From positions 12,940,321 through 13,004,320 of the forward strand of contig NC_092578.1 in the NCBI RefSeq assembly GCF_037975245.1: a stretch of DNA of 64,000 nucleotides, given 5' to 3'. Below, one piece after another: positions 34,510-46,012 of this stretch. The notes under the pieces were generated by a model. That model was given only the letters and a program-made list of their open reading frames with translations, was not told where the DNA came from and did no database searches. Numbering within the stretch: position 1 is the stretch's first letter; the number at the start of each line of letters is the position of its first letter. This stretch comes from Apostichopus japonicus (lineage: Eukaryota; Echinodermata; Holothuroidea; Aspidochirotida; Stichopodidae). A program made the position numbers and the translations under genes.

Positions 34510-36300
34510 CAAGTTAGAGTAGGGGCATGTCTCTCACAGAGTGGCAACCAGTTGCGTTTGCATCCAAGATACTTAGTCAGTCTCAAAGTAACTATGCTAA
34601 AACCGAGAGGGAAGCCCTAACTATTGTCTTTGGCATAACAAGGTTCCATACGTATTTATATCGAAAGGACTATATTGCAATGAGTTACCACAAGCCATTG
34701 GAGATGATCTTTAGAGTGCTCCACCAAGATTGCAGAGAATGCTGGTGCACCTTCAGAAATATAACTTTCAAGTGGTTACAAGCAAGGAGCAGATGTTGTA
34801 GTTGCAGACACACCCAGTCGGTTAGCTAATGCTAGTGATGTATATGACGTTGATTTGGGTGTATCGGGTGATGAAATTGAAGTCCAGCTATGTGACTTCA
34901 GCAGCACGAGCAACGACAATTGATTGCAGAAACAAATAACGACAGTAGTCTGTAAGATCTGATCAAGATAGTTATTGAAGTATTGGACATGCCGTGATGA
35001 CTTAGGTGTTCTTGTAGGAAACTTCGTTTTTAAAGAAACAAGTTGTTGTGCCAACCAAGATAAATTCTGCAAAAACTCCACCAGACTCCGCATGGAATTG
35101 AGAAAACTAAGCTGTTGACGAGAGAACAAGTTTATTTGTCAAACATAAACAAGGACATTAAAAATGTTGTTAAAACATGTGAAAGTTGTCAAGAACATTA
35201 GCTTAGACAGTCATATGAGCCACTTCAACCACATGAGATCCATGGCTAAAATTTGGAACTAATCTGTTTACACTGCAAGGTATTCAGTTTATGATTGTTA
35301 CTGACCACTCAAAATTTTAGCTAGTTTATCAACTGACAAGTACCACAAATGAAACTGTATCAAAAACGCTGGCAGGGCATTTTAGTATATTTGGACCACC
35401 AAGAGAGAAAGTACCAAACGAGGGTCCACAGCACACTTGGCAAGCGTTTTAGCAGTTGTGTGAAACATGGAACATCTCATATACTCAAGGGCGTAGGAAC
35501 CGGGGGCGGGCAAATATGGGGGGCGGAAGTATCGTTCCGCCCCCCCTCTCTGCAAGTCAGAAAACCCCTTTTTCATTTCCAAATGAGAAATAAATCTCAT
35601 TTGAAGCACCAAATTGCATCTAAGGCCAGGTGAAAATGCAAAATTCTTTACAAAATGGAGTGGGTGTTGAAGTGTGCTATATTGCACCAAATTGCATCTG
35701 AGGCCACCTGGAAATGCAAAAAAATTCCAAAGGGGAGGGGGACACCACCTCCCCTTAGACCCCTCCCCCAGGCCGGCCATCAGTCTTCAGCCCCCCCCCC
35801 CACTCAAAAGTACCTTCCTACGCCACTGCATATACTACGTCGTCACCCCCACTATCCTAGGTCCAATGGCTAGCAGAAAGTATGGTACAGACCAATAAGA
35901 AATTAAAATACAAAGCCAAAAAGGGTGATCTAGCATTGGCAATGCTGAGGCATAGAGCTACGCCAATTGCAAGCAACATGCATCACCAGCAGAACTCATT
36001 CTCAAAAGGTCCATTTGGACTGAACTGCCATCAAGAGGTTACTTCCAGGCAACTTCACAAGATGAGTACACTCATAGAATGATTAAGAATAAACAGGTTA
36101 ACACCAGAGAGTTGCATGGCAGGAATGTGGTGCAGGAGCTTCCTGAGCTACAAGTGAATTCAAGAATAAGAGTCCTGGAGGAGGGTGACCACAATAGGTG
36201 GACTCCAGTTATTATCAGAGAAATTGGTCAAGGACCAAGGTCATATCTTGTGGAGACACCAAATGGATCAGTATTGCAAAAGAAACAGCAACCATTTTAG
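34510..36300 (+). pseudogene. Ty3/gypsy retrotransposon pol remnant (RNase H and integrase)
   Basis: At 34527-34740 the RNase H region is readable: WQPVAFASKILSQ, then NYAKTEREALTIVFG and FHTYLY. After stops and frameshifts, integrase sequence appears: zinc-finger-region residues like NINKDIKNVV and CESCQ around 35140-35200, and GPPREK-like core sequence near 35390. A SSPHYPRSNG-like segment lies at about 35837-35870, after the inserted element at 35486-35828. The C-terminal end (RSYLVETPNGSVLQ) stops at 36300. No gag, protease or reverse transcriptase part was found. The order RNase H then integrase fits Ty3/gypsy. It is dead: several stops, frameshifts and an insertion. Confidence 0.8.
35486..35828. 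mobile_element. Non-autonomous hAT-like element, family 3
   Basis: Flanked by CATATACT on both sides (35478-35485 and 35829-35836). Ends are CAAGGGCGTAGGAA and TTCCTACGCCACTG, an inverted pair with two mismatches. It interrupts the integrase region of the gypsy remnant. Inside, a segment beginning GCACCAAATTGCATCT is present twice (about 35608 and 35687). Confidence 0.95.
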
Positions 36301-36750
36301 AAACTTAGCAGCACCAAGCATACATGAAAACAGAGAATAAGACGAACCGAGAGAGGAACTAGATGAGAAGAAAACATTAACTTAAAGTTTCTAGGTCCCT
36401 CAGACCCGAAGTTGAAGAGTGATAAAGAAACCGATCAGACTGTTGGAACAGAGAGAGTGATTTATGTACTATTTGAAACTTGTTAAGACATGGACTGTTA
36501 ATATGATAGAACAGAAAGTAGGAACAATGGATTAAAAAGAAAAGAAAAGTGCATTTGGACAATGAACACTTGCAAATATAACTGAAGGCAGTAATTCATA
36601 TATTCAACTGCATTTATTGAGATATATAACACCTTGATAACAATAAGCGTGCGTTCTAGAATCAGTATCACTTGTAAATTTGTTGAAAAGAATTAAGAGT
36701 TTCAATTTTTTTGCACTAGCTTGTTTATGAAATAATTATCAACTTGATCT

Positions 36751-36763
36751 GAAAAGAGGGGGA
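36751..36763 (+). other. Polypurine tract, start of gypsy 3' LTR at 36764
   Basis: GAAAAGAGGGGGA is followed by TGTTGTATGATGACAC. A purine tract placed 450 bases after the end of pol and next to a TG start is the expected priming site and 3' LTR boundary of a Ty3/gypsy element. The LTR end is not identified, because the (TA)n tract at 36834 and unclear sequence follow. Confidence 0.5.
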
Positions 36764-36829
36764 TGTTGTATGATGACACATATCACCATTGATTGTTGCA
36801 GTTAGTTCTTAATTAACATTGCTGCCCTG

Positions 36830-36833
<4 letters not shown>

Positions 36834-36882
<49 letters not shown>
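36834..36882. repeat. (TA)n microsatellite
   Basis: An uninterrupted run of about 24 TA dinucleotides, followed by ACACACATATATG. It lies in the presumed gypsy LTR. Confidence 0.95.
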
Positions 36883-36893
<11 letters not shown>

Positions 36894-37321
36894 TGTATAT
36901 AGCGTAGTATATAAAGTTCAGTGATAGCAATATAGTGCTCAATACAACTGGTGCAGAGCTAAATAGATATATGTATGATTGAGTTACTTTCACTGCCGCG
37001 ATCATCAGGCAATATATGCTGAAAATACACGATTAAAGCAAAATGAGGCTGAAATCGATCTTTTCAGTCACATTCTGTTGTTCATATAGTGATATAACCA
37101 CCTATTCTGATCTCTCTTGAAAAGAACCAATAGCAACATGAAATAACAACAACCAAAAAGGTTAACAAAACCATTCCTTGAAACTGACAAAGGCAGTAAA
37201 ATTTGAGTTTCTTTTAAATATCCCGTGACATTTATGATTTATCGACGTTAAGTGTTAGTGTCTTAGAATGAGCTTAAATGTCATAGTACTATATTCATCA
37301 GGTTACCTTTACTGCTGCGTT

Positions 37322-37940
37322 AGACCGTTTTTAAGCGTTGAAAAATAATAATTCTGGTGTGTAAATGTCACGTGATATTTTACTGCAACGCTGTATATGC
37401 ATCATCAGATCATGTTTCTTCAAGGTTGAATGTTATAAGCTTTAAAATAATCGGGAGAACGCTCATCGTGATGGTAAACATACTGGTATACACAGATATA
37501 AGTCGCTCACATTTTCATGTAGTGGCAATGTACTTTTATTGAAATTGAGTAAAATATTGTTGTTACCTACTTCGAGGGTGAAGAATCGATTGAGTTGAAT
37601 TATTTCTGACTGGTTTTTGCCGAATGTCCACCTAAGGGCCATATTCTCCTTTTCATATACTGACGAATACTACATTCGTCATTATAACCACTCAGTCTCA
37701 GTTCATATTGCATTGGTCGAAACAACTTAATCGATAGGAAAATCGTTGAGGAATTTTCTTACACAAGACTGAAACGGAGTACTCTCTATTGTGTAGAACA
37801 GTCTTTTTAAGCGTTAACATCAAAATGATTCTGGTGTTTAAAATACCACGTGATATCATAGTACAACGCTGCATATACATCAAAGTTCAAGGTTATAAGC
37901 TGTGAAATGTGGAGAACGTTAATCATGGTAGAAAAGGTGG
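37322..37940. repeat. Pair of diverged direct repeats, about 150 bp each
   Basis: About 37325-37480 and 37800-37940 share TTTTTAAGCGTT, ATTCTGGTGT, CACGTGATAT, CAACGCTG(T/C)ATAT, TTCAAGGTT and GGAGAACG in the same order, 475 bases apart. There is no coding sequence. The 320 bases between are unassigned. Confidence 0.65.
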
Positions 37941-38276
37941 TATGCTTGATAGAGAAAGAAAGGATACGGGTGCAGGACTAAAAAAAAATAATATTGTATG
38001 TCATACCTGCATGGTTTTATAAGTTCCTTGCTTGATTACATTTCATGGAAACTTCTTTATCTGTCATTTTCAATTTAATTTTGGTAAACACTTTTTATGT
38101 GAACTTAAAGAAGATATTATGTTTTTTTCATTTCATCGTCAATATTATACCCCTGAGTATTGATACACAAAGTAAGACGTTAAATATGAATCTAAGAGAC
38201 TGACTTCAGTTAGCTTGTGGCTTTGATAAGCCAACGATGGATCCCTCGCGAGTTCCTGCTTGCAGGAGGATCTAAA

Positions 38277-38321
38277 ATACATACATACATACACGCATAC
38301 ATACATACATACATACATACC
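38277..38321. repeat. (CATA)n microsatellite
   Basis: ATACATAC units with one ACGC interruption. It is followed to about 38620 by loosely repeated phrases such as ACAGTGTGGGG, ACAGTATGGGTT and ATTGTGGGG, which may be an old degenerate satellite. Confidence 0.85.
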
Positions 38322-38621
38322 AGCAGAGACTACAGTGTGGGGTTCTTGGTGTTTGTACAGTGTGGGGCTCCACTGTTGGTATATTGATACATGGTGGGGT
38401 TGTGAAATTCAATATGTATAATACTACAGTATGGGTTTCAATATGTTGTATGCACAATGGGACTATTTATGCACACACATTGTGGGGATAATTTAGTAAT
38501 GAATCAATGTGCTAATATTTGTATTTATTACATTATGGGAATGTTCTTGTATATATAGTTTGTGGGACTGAACCATGCTAATACAGTATGGGTTGAAATC
38601 ATTGTACACTTTGGGACTGTT

Positions 38622-39144
38622 TATGTATTATTTTGTAAGTATGGTTGCAGTCTGCAATTAATTATATATGTTACATTGTTATACATGCTACAAGAGAAAC
38701 TGGCCAATTCCTTTCTCTATTACTTCATCCTTCCTTTCCCCAGTTTCAGGACTAGGATACTCAATAGCTGTGCAAGTCTATGCAGGGGTTTAAAAATCAT
38801 TGACCAAAAAGTTATTTGAGCCTGTGACCTCCTACATGGAACACGTGCCCTACCAGTACCATTACTCTCTCTATACTGTATATATGTGTGTGTGTAAAGC
38901 AATATTAATTATGCTGGACTTTGGAAAAACAAAAGCTGTACTTATTTTGCTTCTATTTATTTTAAAAAATTTAAACATTCTTCCAAAATAGTATGAAAAG
39001 AAGAGACCAATGACAAGAATGATCTTTCTAAAAACAGTTCAATATTCCAACTCTTTCAAAATTTTAGCATCCTGAAAATTTGGGCTTTCCAATAAGCTGT
39101 AAATAAAATTTATAAAATATTCAAATTTGAAACAATAACAAATT
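38622..39144. other. Intergenic, nothing recognised
   Basis: AT-rich sequence with short open frames only; no domain, splice pattern or repeat unit seen. Confidence 0.35.
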
Positions 39145-39684
39145 CAAGGGCGGCGGAACCGGGGGGCACAGGGGGCACGTGCCCCCCACTTTTCCTCAGG
39201 TTAAAAATGTGCCCTTTTTCTACATAAAAATTGAGGTGTCTTAAGTTAGCAAGAGGCCAGGGAACCAGAATGAACACTCGGGAAGGGCCGTTTCCGGCCA
39301 TCTGAGGGGTTTGTAAATCAAAAATTTTCTGGTCAAACTCAAAGCTATTTCGAATGGAAAAAATTTGTTAAGATATAAACAAGATATTAACTCTAATTCG
39401 GGAGAGTCCTACATTAGCAACTAGCATGATTTCACCTCATTTTGTCTCAAAAGAAAACTTGTTCCTTATATCCCAATTTGCACATTGGATATTGCAGTGC
39501 TAGTATGCATTTTTCTTTGGGGGCGTTGATGGAGTGATGTGTATACGCAAATAAGATAATACAATAAGAGTTATACTAGGGTACAAAATATCAGGCTGCA
39601 TCAGTCCAATCGAATTTCTGCAAAGTGCCCTTTGATGTCGGTGCCCCCCCCCCCCCCAGATTAAAAGTGCTTCCGCCGCCCTTG
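39145..39684. mobile_element. Non-autonomous hAT-like element, family 2, internally deleted
   Basis: Ends CAAGGGCGGCGGAACC and GCTTCCGCCGCCCTTG are nearly identical to those of 33828-34460, and most of the interior matches it closely. It lacks about 90 bases around the GCGCCAACTGATGGTGGCGC block. Flanking octamers (AACAAATT and TCTAAGAG) do not match, so the insertion site has decayed or an end was rearranged. Confidence 0.85.
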
Positions 39685-42600
39685 TCTAAGAGTTAAACCC
39701 TCTAAGTACAAACCTGTCAACTTTCGCTATCATACCCCCCACCCCCACCCCCAGCTCCATTTTCCGTCTCATAATTCTCTCATTCTCTCCAGCGACAAAG
39801 CATATCTCCTCGTAGTAAGCTTCGACAAGAAGCTCTCCTATTGCAATAATATCGCAGATCGCAGCAGATAACATATTACGTACCTCATATTCCTCTCCCG
39901 TTTGTAACATGTTAACCGCAATACCCTATTTATTATCTACAATTCTCACCTCAAACCCCAACCATATACATGCCAGCATGCATATGTCTCTTCTTTACGT
40001 CCCCGATAACTTGTCACTAAAAAGGTTCTCTACAAAATTCACATTCAAGCCTGTGTACAGCCTTTCAAACATTTTTAGTATATGTAATATTTATAATATA
40101 AGTTTGTTTATCCGATATTTGTGAATAATTTCCCTTCCTACGTCTTTTTCATCAGCAATCGGTCTATTCAAGGTTTTAGAGTCGTGTTTTTTTTAAATCA
40201 CTTTACCGATGTTCGAAATTCTGGAAAATATGGGGAAAAAGAAGTAGTATGTTTAAGAAACCTCATATTTATGGGGGAAAAAAGTTGCTGTGAAACATGG
40301 AATAAAACTTTAAAACAGGTAATGTTGTGTAATTAGGTCTAAATGCAAAATGATGCTAATAACTATACTTTTGAATATTTGTGTAAGGTCGAAGGGGGTT
40401 GGGGTTGGGGGAGGGGGTATGGTAGGGTGTACATCCTCACGTCCCGTGCATCCCCCGCCTATTAGTGTAAGGACTCCGGCACAGTTTCATTCACTTCACG
40501 AAGCGCCGTCATGATGACATGGTTATAGTCTCGATGTCAGCTGATTGGGGTCCAGAGTGGCTCAAGTTGTTTGGTTTTTTGCCGAAATAAGGCTGTATCT
40601 TGGGTGACTTTTCTTAAACTTCACGTAACTTCATTCGTTCGTTACCGCATACCACAATGAGAGAAGCCACATGCGAACAGGATGGGGCTTGCAAGCAAGT
40701 CTGGTACACCAAGAATATAACGCAGACTGGCACTGAAAAGGATCATACTCGCTTCCCCTAGCCCCCCCCCCCCACACACACAAATAAAATAATGTAGTGG
40801 CTCATTTTAGGTGAGCACGGCTAACATGTTTTCCTCGCTAGGATATGTCATATCTTGGGTTCGTTTCGAGACGCAGAAAACAAAGATGGTTCCACTTGCA
40901 ATATATTCTTTAATTTTCGGCATTGGTGTATAGTCTACAATACCAACATAATATATTTATCCCCTTGAAAATCTTGAGTGCTGCGTGTTTCGTCTCTTAT
41001 GTGCATGGCAGGCTATCACTAAAGAAAAAAACCTTAAAAGTGAGTTTTAGAATATACATATAGTAAAAACTTATATGACAATGTTAGACTTACCCAAACC
41101 AATTCCATATTAATTTAAAGTTCCAACGGTATGCTGATGTTGTAATTGTTATCATACAACGTATCAGGTTCCTCGCGTGTTAAACTACAAAAATAAGCAA
41201 AAAGATATCTGGAAGAGAGATGCATGTGGAGAAAAAGAAGGGAAGAAAAGTTATTATTTAATTTAAACTCGGACTACTTTTGTTATACTATACTAACGTG
41301 TATAGTATACTTGTTGAACAAAACGTAGAGTTTTGATAAGAATATCATAACCTCAATAATGATATTCGCGCTGTTAAGTTAAATCTATATTTATAGTTGA
41401 GTCTGGAACAAACACCTCATCCCATTGGCTGTGGCGTCATACTGCATGTGTCATACGCTGTACTTGTACCGGTTGCATAACTTGCAAAAGAATAATATAC
41501 AATCTAGCTATATCATATATCATATATAATATACAGTAATAGAATAATATACAAATTATAGAATAATATACAAGAACCACTTTACCTTCTGACGTTAAGG
41601 TTGAAAAATACTGATTCCTCGTCACTGGGCAATTTTACGGCGGAAAAGCTAAAAAAAAAATAATATTTTCTGAAACAAATTTCAATCCAAAAAACCAAAT
41701 TACACCCTTTTCACAAAGACAGTGGAAGCAAAATATGGGAACTCAAATTTATGTTGTTATTTTTTCTTATTGTAATAGCTAAGCGAAGGATACAGCGACG
41801 GATTTATAATTAGGAGCTAGGGCTGGTCATGGGATCGTTGGCTCCATTTTACAAAGTATCCTTCCCCAGAAATACAATTATAGACGTCAAATGATGAATT
41901 TTGAGTCAATTTTGGTCTAGAAATTAGGTCTAAGTGCAATTTGTATACTTATAGGTTTACCTTAGTTTGAGTGAGAGTGGGGAGGAGGGGTACACACCAC
42001 AGCTGACTCTATATCATTATCCTTTAACTTAATGCTACAACAGAATAGAGTTATAACTTTGACCCCTCCCATCCATAATCATATGTACTTCCGAGTCGGG
42101 TGGTTGTCTACTTCTTTATACGTTTTCAACCAACTACGTCATCCTCAAATTAAGAGGGCTATTCTTCTTTGCTTCTTTAGTCCTCATTTTATATCTAGTT
42201 GTAATCTATGACCTCTGTAGTGTATAAAAGTAAGGACAAGTCATATATGATTCGCTTAACTTCGCCAGGGCTGTGGCACCCCCCCCCGTGCACCCCCACC
42301 CCCGGTGAAGCCGGTCATGTTTTTTTAATTTTTTAATTCGGTATTTTTGTTAACGCGTCCGGTGGATGTTGGGGTGGGGATATGAGGGGCAGTATGTGGA
42401 ATATATAATATATTCTTGAATATTCGTAAACATCATGAATGTCAAAGTATTCTGTTCATTTTCATAAATCAACTTCAGTCATTCTGTAAAGCCTGAAGAA
42501 GAAGACTTGAAAGAAACAAAACATTGGGAGCAAGTATGCTGAAAAGATGTTTGATATATAGCGACATCATAGGGTACTATTGTGGCAGTTACTATATCTT

Positions 42601-42780
42601 GGTTTGTTAACGCATTCATGCATGCATGTTGACGTTGGTTTTCTTTGTATTCTTTGAATGTGCAGGATTTTACAGCCAATGTACTGCAGCATCTGTGCAC
42701 ACGACGATAGTTTGTAATGTTGGCAATCTCCTCCCTGCTGAAACGGTGATGCTCATTTGATCTTTTGTTGATTGTGAAGC
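39685..42780. other. Intergenic region, no recognised gene
   Basis: A 74-codon minus-strand frame at 39686-39910 has a protein-like composition but no motif I know and no clear splice sites. The rest is AT-rich with C- and G-homopolymer runs (about 40761, 42280) and an AT-rich ATATCATATAT stretch near 41510-41570. No support for a gene. Confidence 0.35.
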
Positions 42781-43577
42781 AGGTACAAGGTAAGGGATAG
42801 ATCTGTAAAAGGAGGTACCTCTTTCAGCCAAATTTGTCTAAGCTTCTGATCAAGCACATTTGCAGCCATGGAGGGCTTGTATCGGTAAGTTTGCCCCCTC
42901 CAATCCTGAAAACAGATCACCGCAACTTACTCGGAACGTTTTCACCTCCACTTATTATTCAAATATCTTTTTCGGGGTCTGCTTCGATGACACCAGTTAC
43001 AACGGGTATCTCATATTACTGGCCAGCATGGAGCCGCAGGGCTAGTGTTTTAGCCACCGGTAAACTTTCGTCATATCTTTTCTGGTACCTGACTAAAAAC
43101 TTCCCATAAACTATTTTTTCTTTAATTGAACAATTGTCTTGTCCTGATTCCATTCGAATTGTGAGGAGAGAATAATGAATGCAAAACCAACCTGATCTGT
43201 TAATCATTGTTCTAGGAGTTATACTTTCTAGGCTATGTAGTCTGACATCTGTGTAACCTAACGTTTAGCTACCTCTTCGGGGGCAATATCTGTAGGGCAC
43301 ACCTTCTACCCGATGCTACCAATGGAATCATATCCTATCAACATGACAAGAGCCTGGGTTATAACTTGAGAAGTTGAGTAAACAATGTGATCCACTGGCT
43401 TCTTTATCTTTATGAATGATGATCCACAGTCTAACCAAGTCATGCATCTTTTTTCCTTTTTTCTATTCCTCATTCTCCTTTTCTGCTGTCTTATTTTTAA
43501 TAGATGATCACCGCTAGTAATTACACATTTCTTCTACTATTCAGAATTCTTAGTTTCTCCTTTTTCACAATTTTCAG

Positions 43578-43738
43578 GTCCAGCGGTCAGTTACAGCCAT
43601 TCTACCCAGACAGAGCATTCACCCCTCCAATGCTTGGAGAACATACTGTAGACGTGCTTCATACAGTGCTCGGTTTAACACCTCGAAAAAAAAGATAAGC
43701 TGAAAACTGAGGGCGCTATAGATGTACACCAAACCTAA
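43578..43738 (+). pseudogene. Duplicated last exon of SUGCT, frameshifted
   Basis: Matches 12269-12429, including the TTTTCAG acceptor. A C-run at 43622-43625 has four C where copy A has five. In the phase set by the upstream SUGCT exon this shifts the frame and gives TAG at 43649-43651 after about 23 codons. A one-base gain in the A-run near 43686-43693 would restore the frame too late. If spliced to the SUGCT exon ending at 9836, it would remove roughly the last 30 residues. The intact tail at 12269 lies nearer, so this copy is probably a relic. Confidence 0.85.
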
Positions 43739-46012
43739 ACTGAAATACACACTACTGTGACATTATGCGTATATATTTCCTCATCAGTATTGACCCGTAA
43801 TTGTTACCATTTTATAACTTTCCTTTTTTTAATTACTAATTGATATCAAGGGGATTTGGGGGGGGGGGGGGTTGTTGCTGAAAAAGGATAATCATGTGAA
43901 ATTTATTTCCATAGTTCATTTACAATGATATCATCAATTTTGGAATGCAGTATTTTCAAAAATAACAACAGCAGCATGTTGAATCATGCAAAATCATCCT
44001 TCCTTTCCTCTCATGGTTGATCGCAATACGTTTCGTTTTTTACTGGAGGTAAATATGGGTCAGGTGGGGAGTGGGTGGAGGAGAAAGACTGCATCATATT
44101 TTTGATGCAAAGAACACCGTCTGACCATTAACTGTTTCTCTTTATTATTAATTTTTCGCTCAACTGGCACTGTTTTGACAACCAAATATCCACGTATCGA
44201 AACAAAGATAAGTAAAAAACAGCTCTAGTTTGTCTCAGAGCTCTTAGAGTTAGATTCAATCACAAAAAAAGACTAGAAATTGGTCATAAGGCTTCATCTT
44301 TAATAGGCAACAAATATTTTAAATACTAATAATTACAAGAAAAATATTTGGTAGGTTGCAATGTCAAAAGTAGGATACAAATGGAGCTGCAGAATCCTGT
44401 ATGATGTGATCTTTTGTGCATTCCAGTTTCACACAATAGACACTACTGGTCTGCAGAAATAAATCCCTATTGTTTTGATATTGATGCATCCTCGCTAGTT
44501 GCTGTTGTACCTTTTTGTCTTTTGACTAGGGGGAGCTTCCCTCTGTTTGCTACCACTTTCAAATGTCACGTTATCAGAAAATGCCTTGTCTAATCCACTG
44601 GTGCTCTTCGGTACCTAATAATCTGCTTTAATTTATCTCAAGAAATTGGATCACGTGTTGGCTTTTAGAGAGTCTGTTTACCTTAATATTTCAGCATAGC
44701 TGTATGTACTCATGAACATGCCCCCTTGGATGTGTTCTCATAATTGGGGCCTTTTGTTATATTTAGTAGAGATAAAAAGGCAAGATTCCAGTACTTGTAC
44801 TCGGAGCCTCTTTTTCTTAATCATTCCAAGGGGAATTCTAGCTGATATACCCATACTACAAGCCTGGTTACCATAGGGATCATCACAAGGGAAGTATTGT
44901 GCTGTTGGTAAAACAAAGGAATTGTCATTGTATAAATCATGCACGTCACAACTTAGCCATTAATGTCTACATTCTCTTCTGAATGTCAATGATTTCCAAG
45001 TCAGCCTATACGTCATACCATGATTTGAACATGGTTTTAAATCATTCAGAATTGAAAAATGAAATTGTGTAACCCATGAAGAAAAGGACACTCTTGATCA
45101 TGATTAACAAAAGTGTGGTCTTTAAATGAACAGTGTATTTGTTAATTTGTGGCTTTGTTATTTCACAATGTACACATTTTATAATAAACAATGTTTTATA
45201 GAAAATATGTCATAATTGCAAAATTCTTGAGTTCTTGTATGTTTTACCACAGTGAAATATTGTAATAAAGTAAACACACCATTCTATAGTAAAATAACAA
45301 AGTACAGTATAAAGACACACTAGTACTGTTGTTCATCACATTCCAGTAGTTTTAATAAAAAAAAATCTTCCTTGTAGTTCTCAAAATAGTAATTGATTAA
45401 ATTAAGAGACCTCTCTTGTAATTTCCCACCAAATGAAGATTAATCAGTTAAGTATATTCGCTTTTGACTGTCAGAAGATTTTTTTGAACAATGAACAGAC
45501 AACATGCACATGCATGGTTAAATGTGTTTGCCTGAACTATTATTCCAGAGGGTGCTTAAACATAAGGCTTAATTCATTTGCTCATTGTATGTAATTTTTG
45601 TTTACCGAGTCAGCAAAGAGAATGACAAAGTGTTGTTAAGACGTTTGCTTAGTTTGATTCATTTGTAAAGAACAACTATTACCTGCAAACAGCTTATCTG
45701 ATATACAAAATGAGTCTATAATAATATTAAAATATTGTACCTGTATGTCATCATTTGGTGTGTTCCTTCTCTTCACTATTCCTTCCCCTTTCGGGACACC
45801 ATTTTCTTGCATAATCTTCCTAGCAATTTTTGAAAAAACTATCTACTTTTATAAGACCAACCATTTTTCTTCCATCTAATATTAAGGGATTGTTAGAACA
45901 CAGTTACGTTTAAAGTCTGAATACGACTCAACTCTGCATGTTCAGAACCACCAAAATAGTAAGCCACGATTAAGGATAAAATGGAACATATTTCAGTCAG
46001 TGTTAGTGCAGG

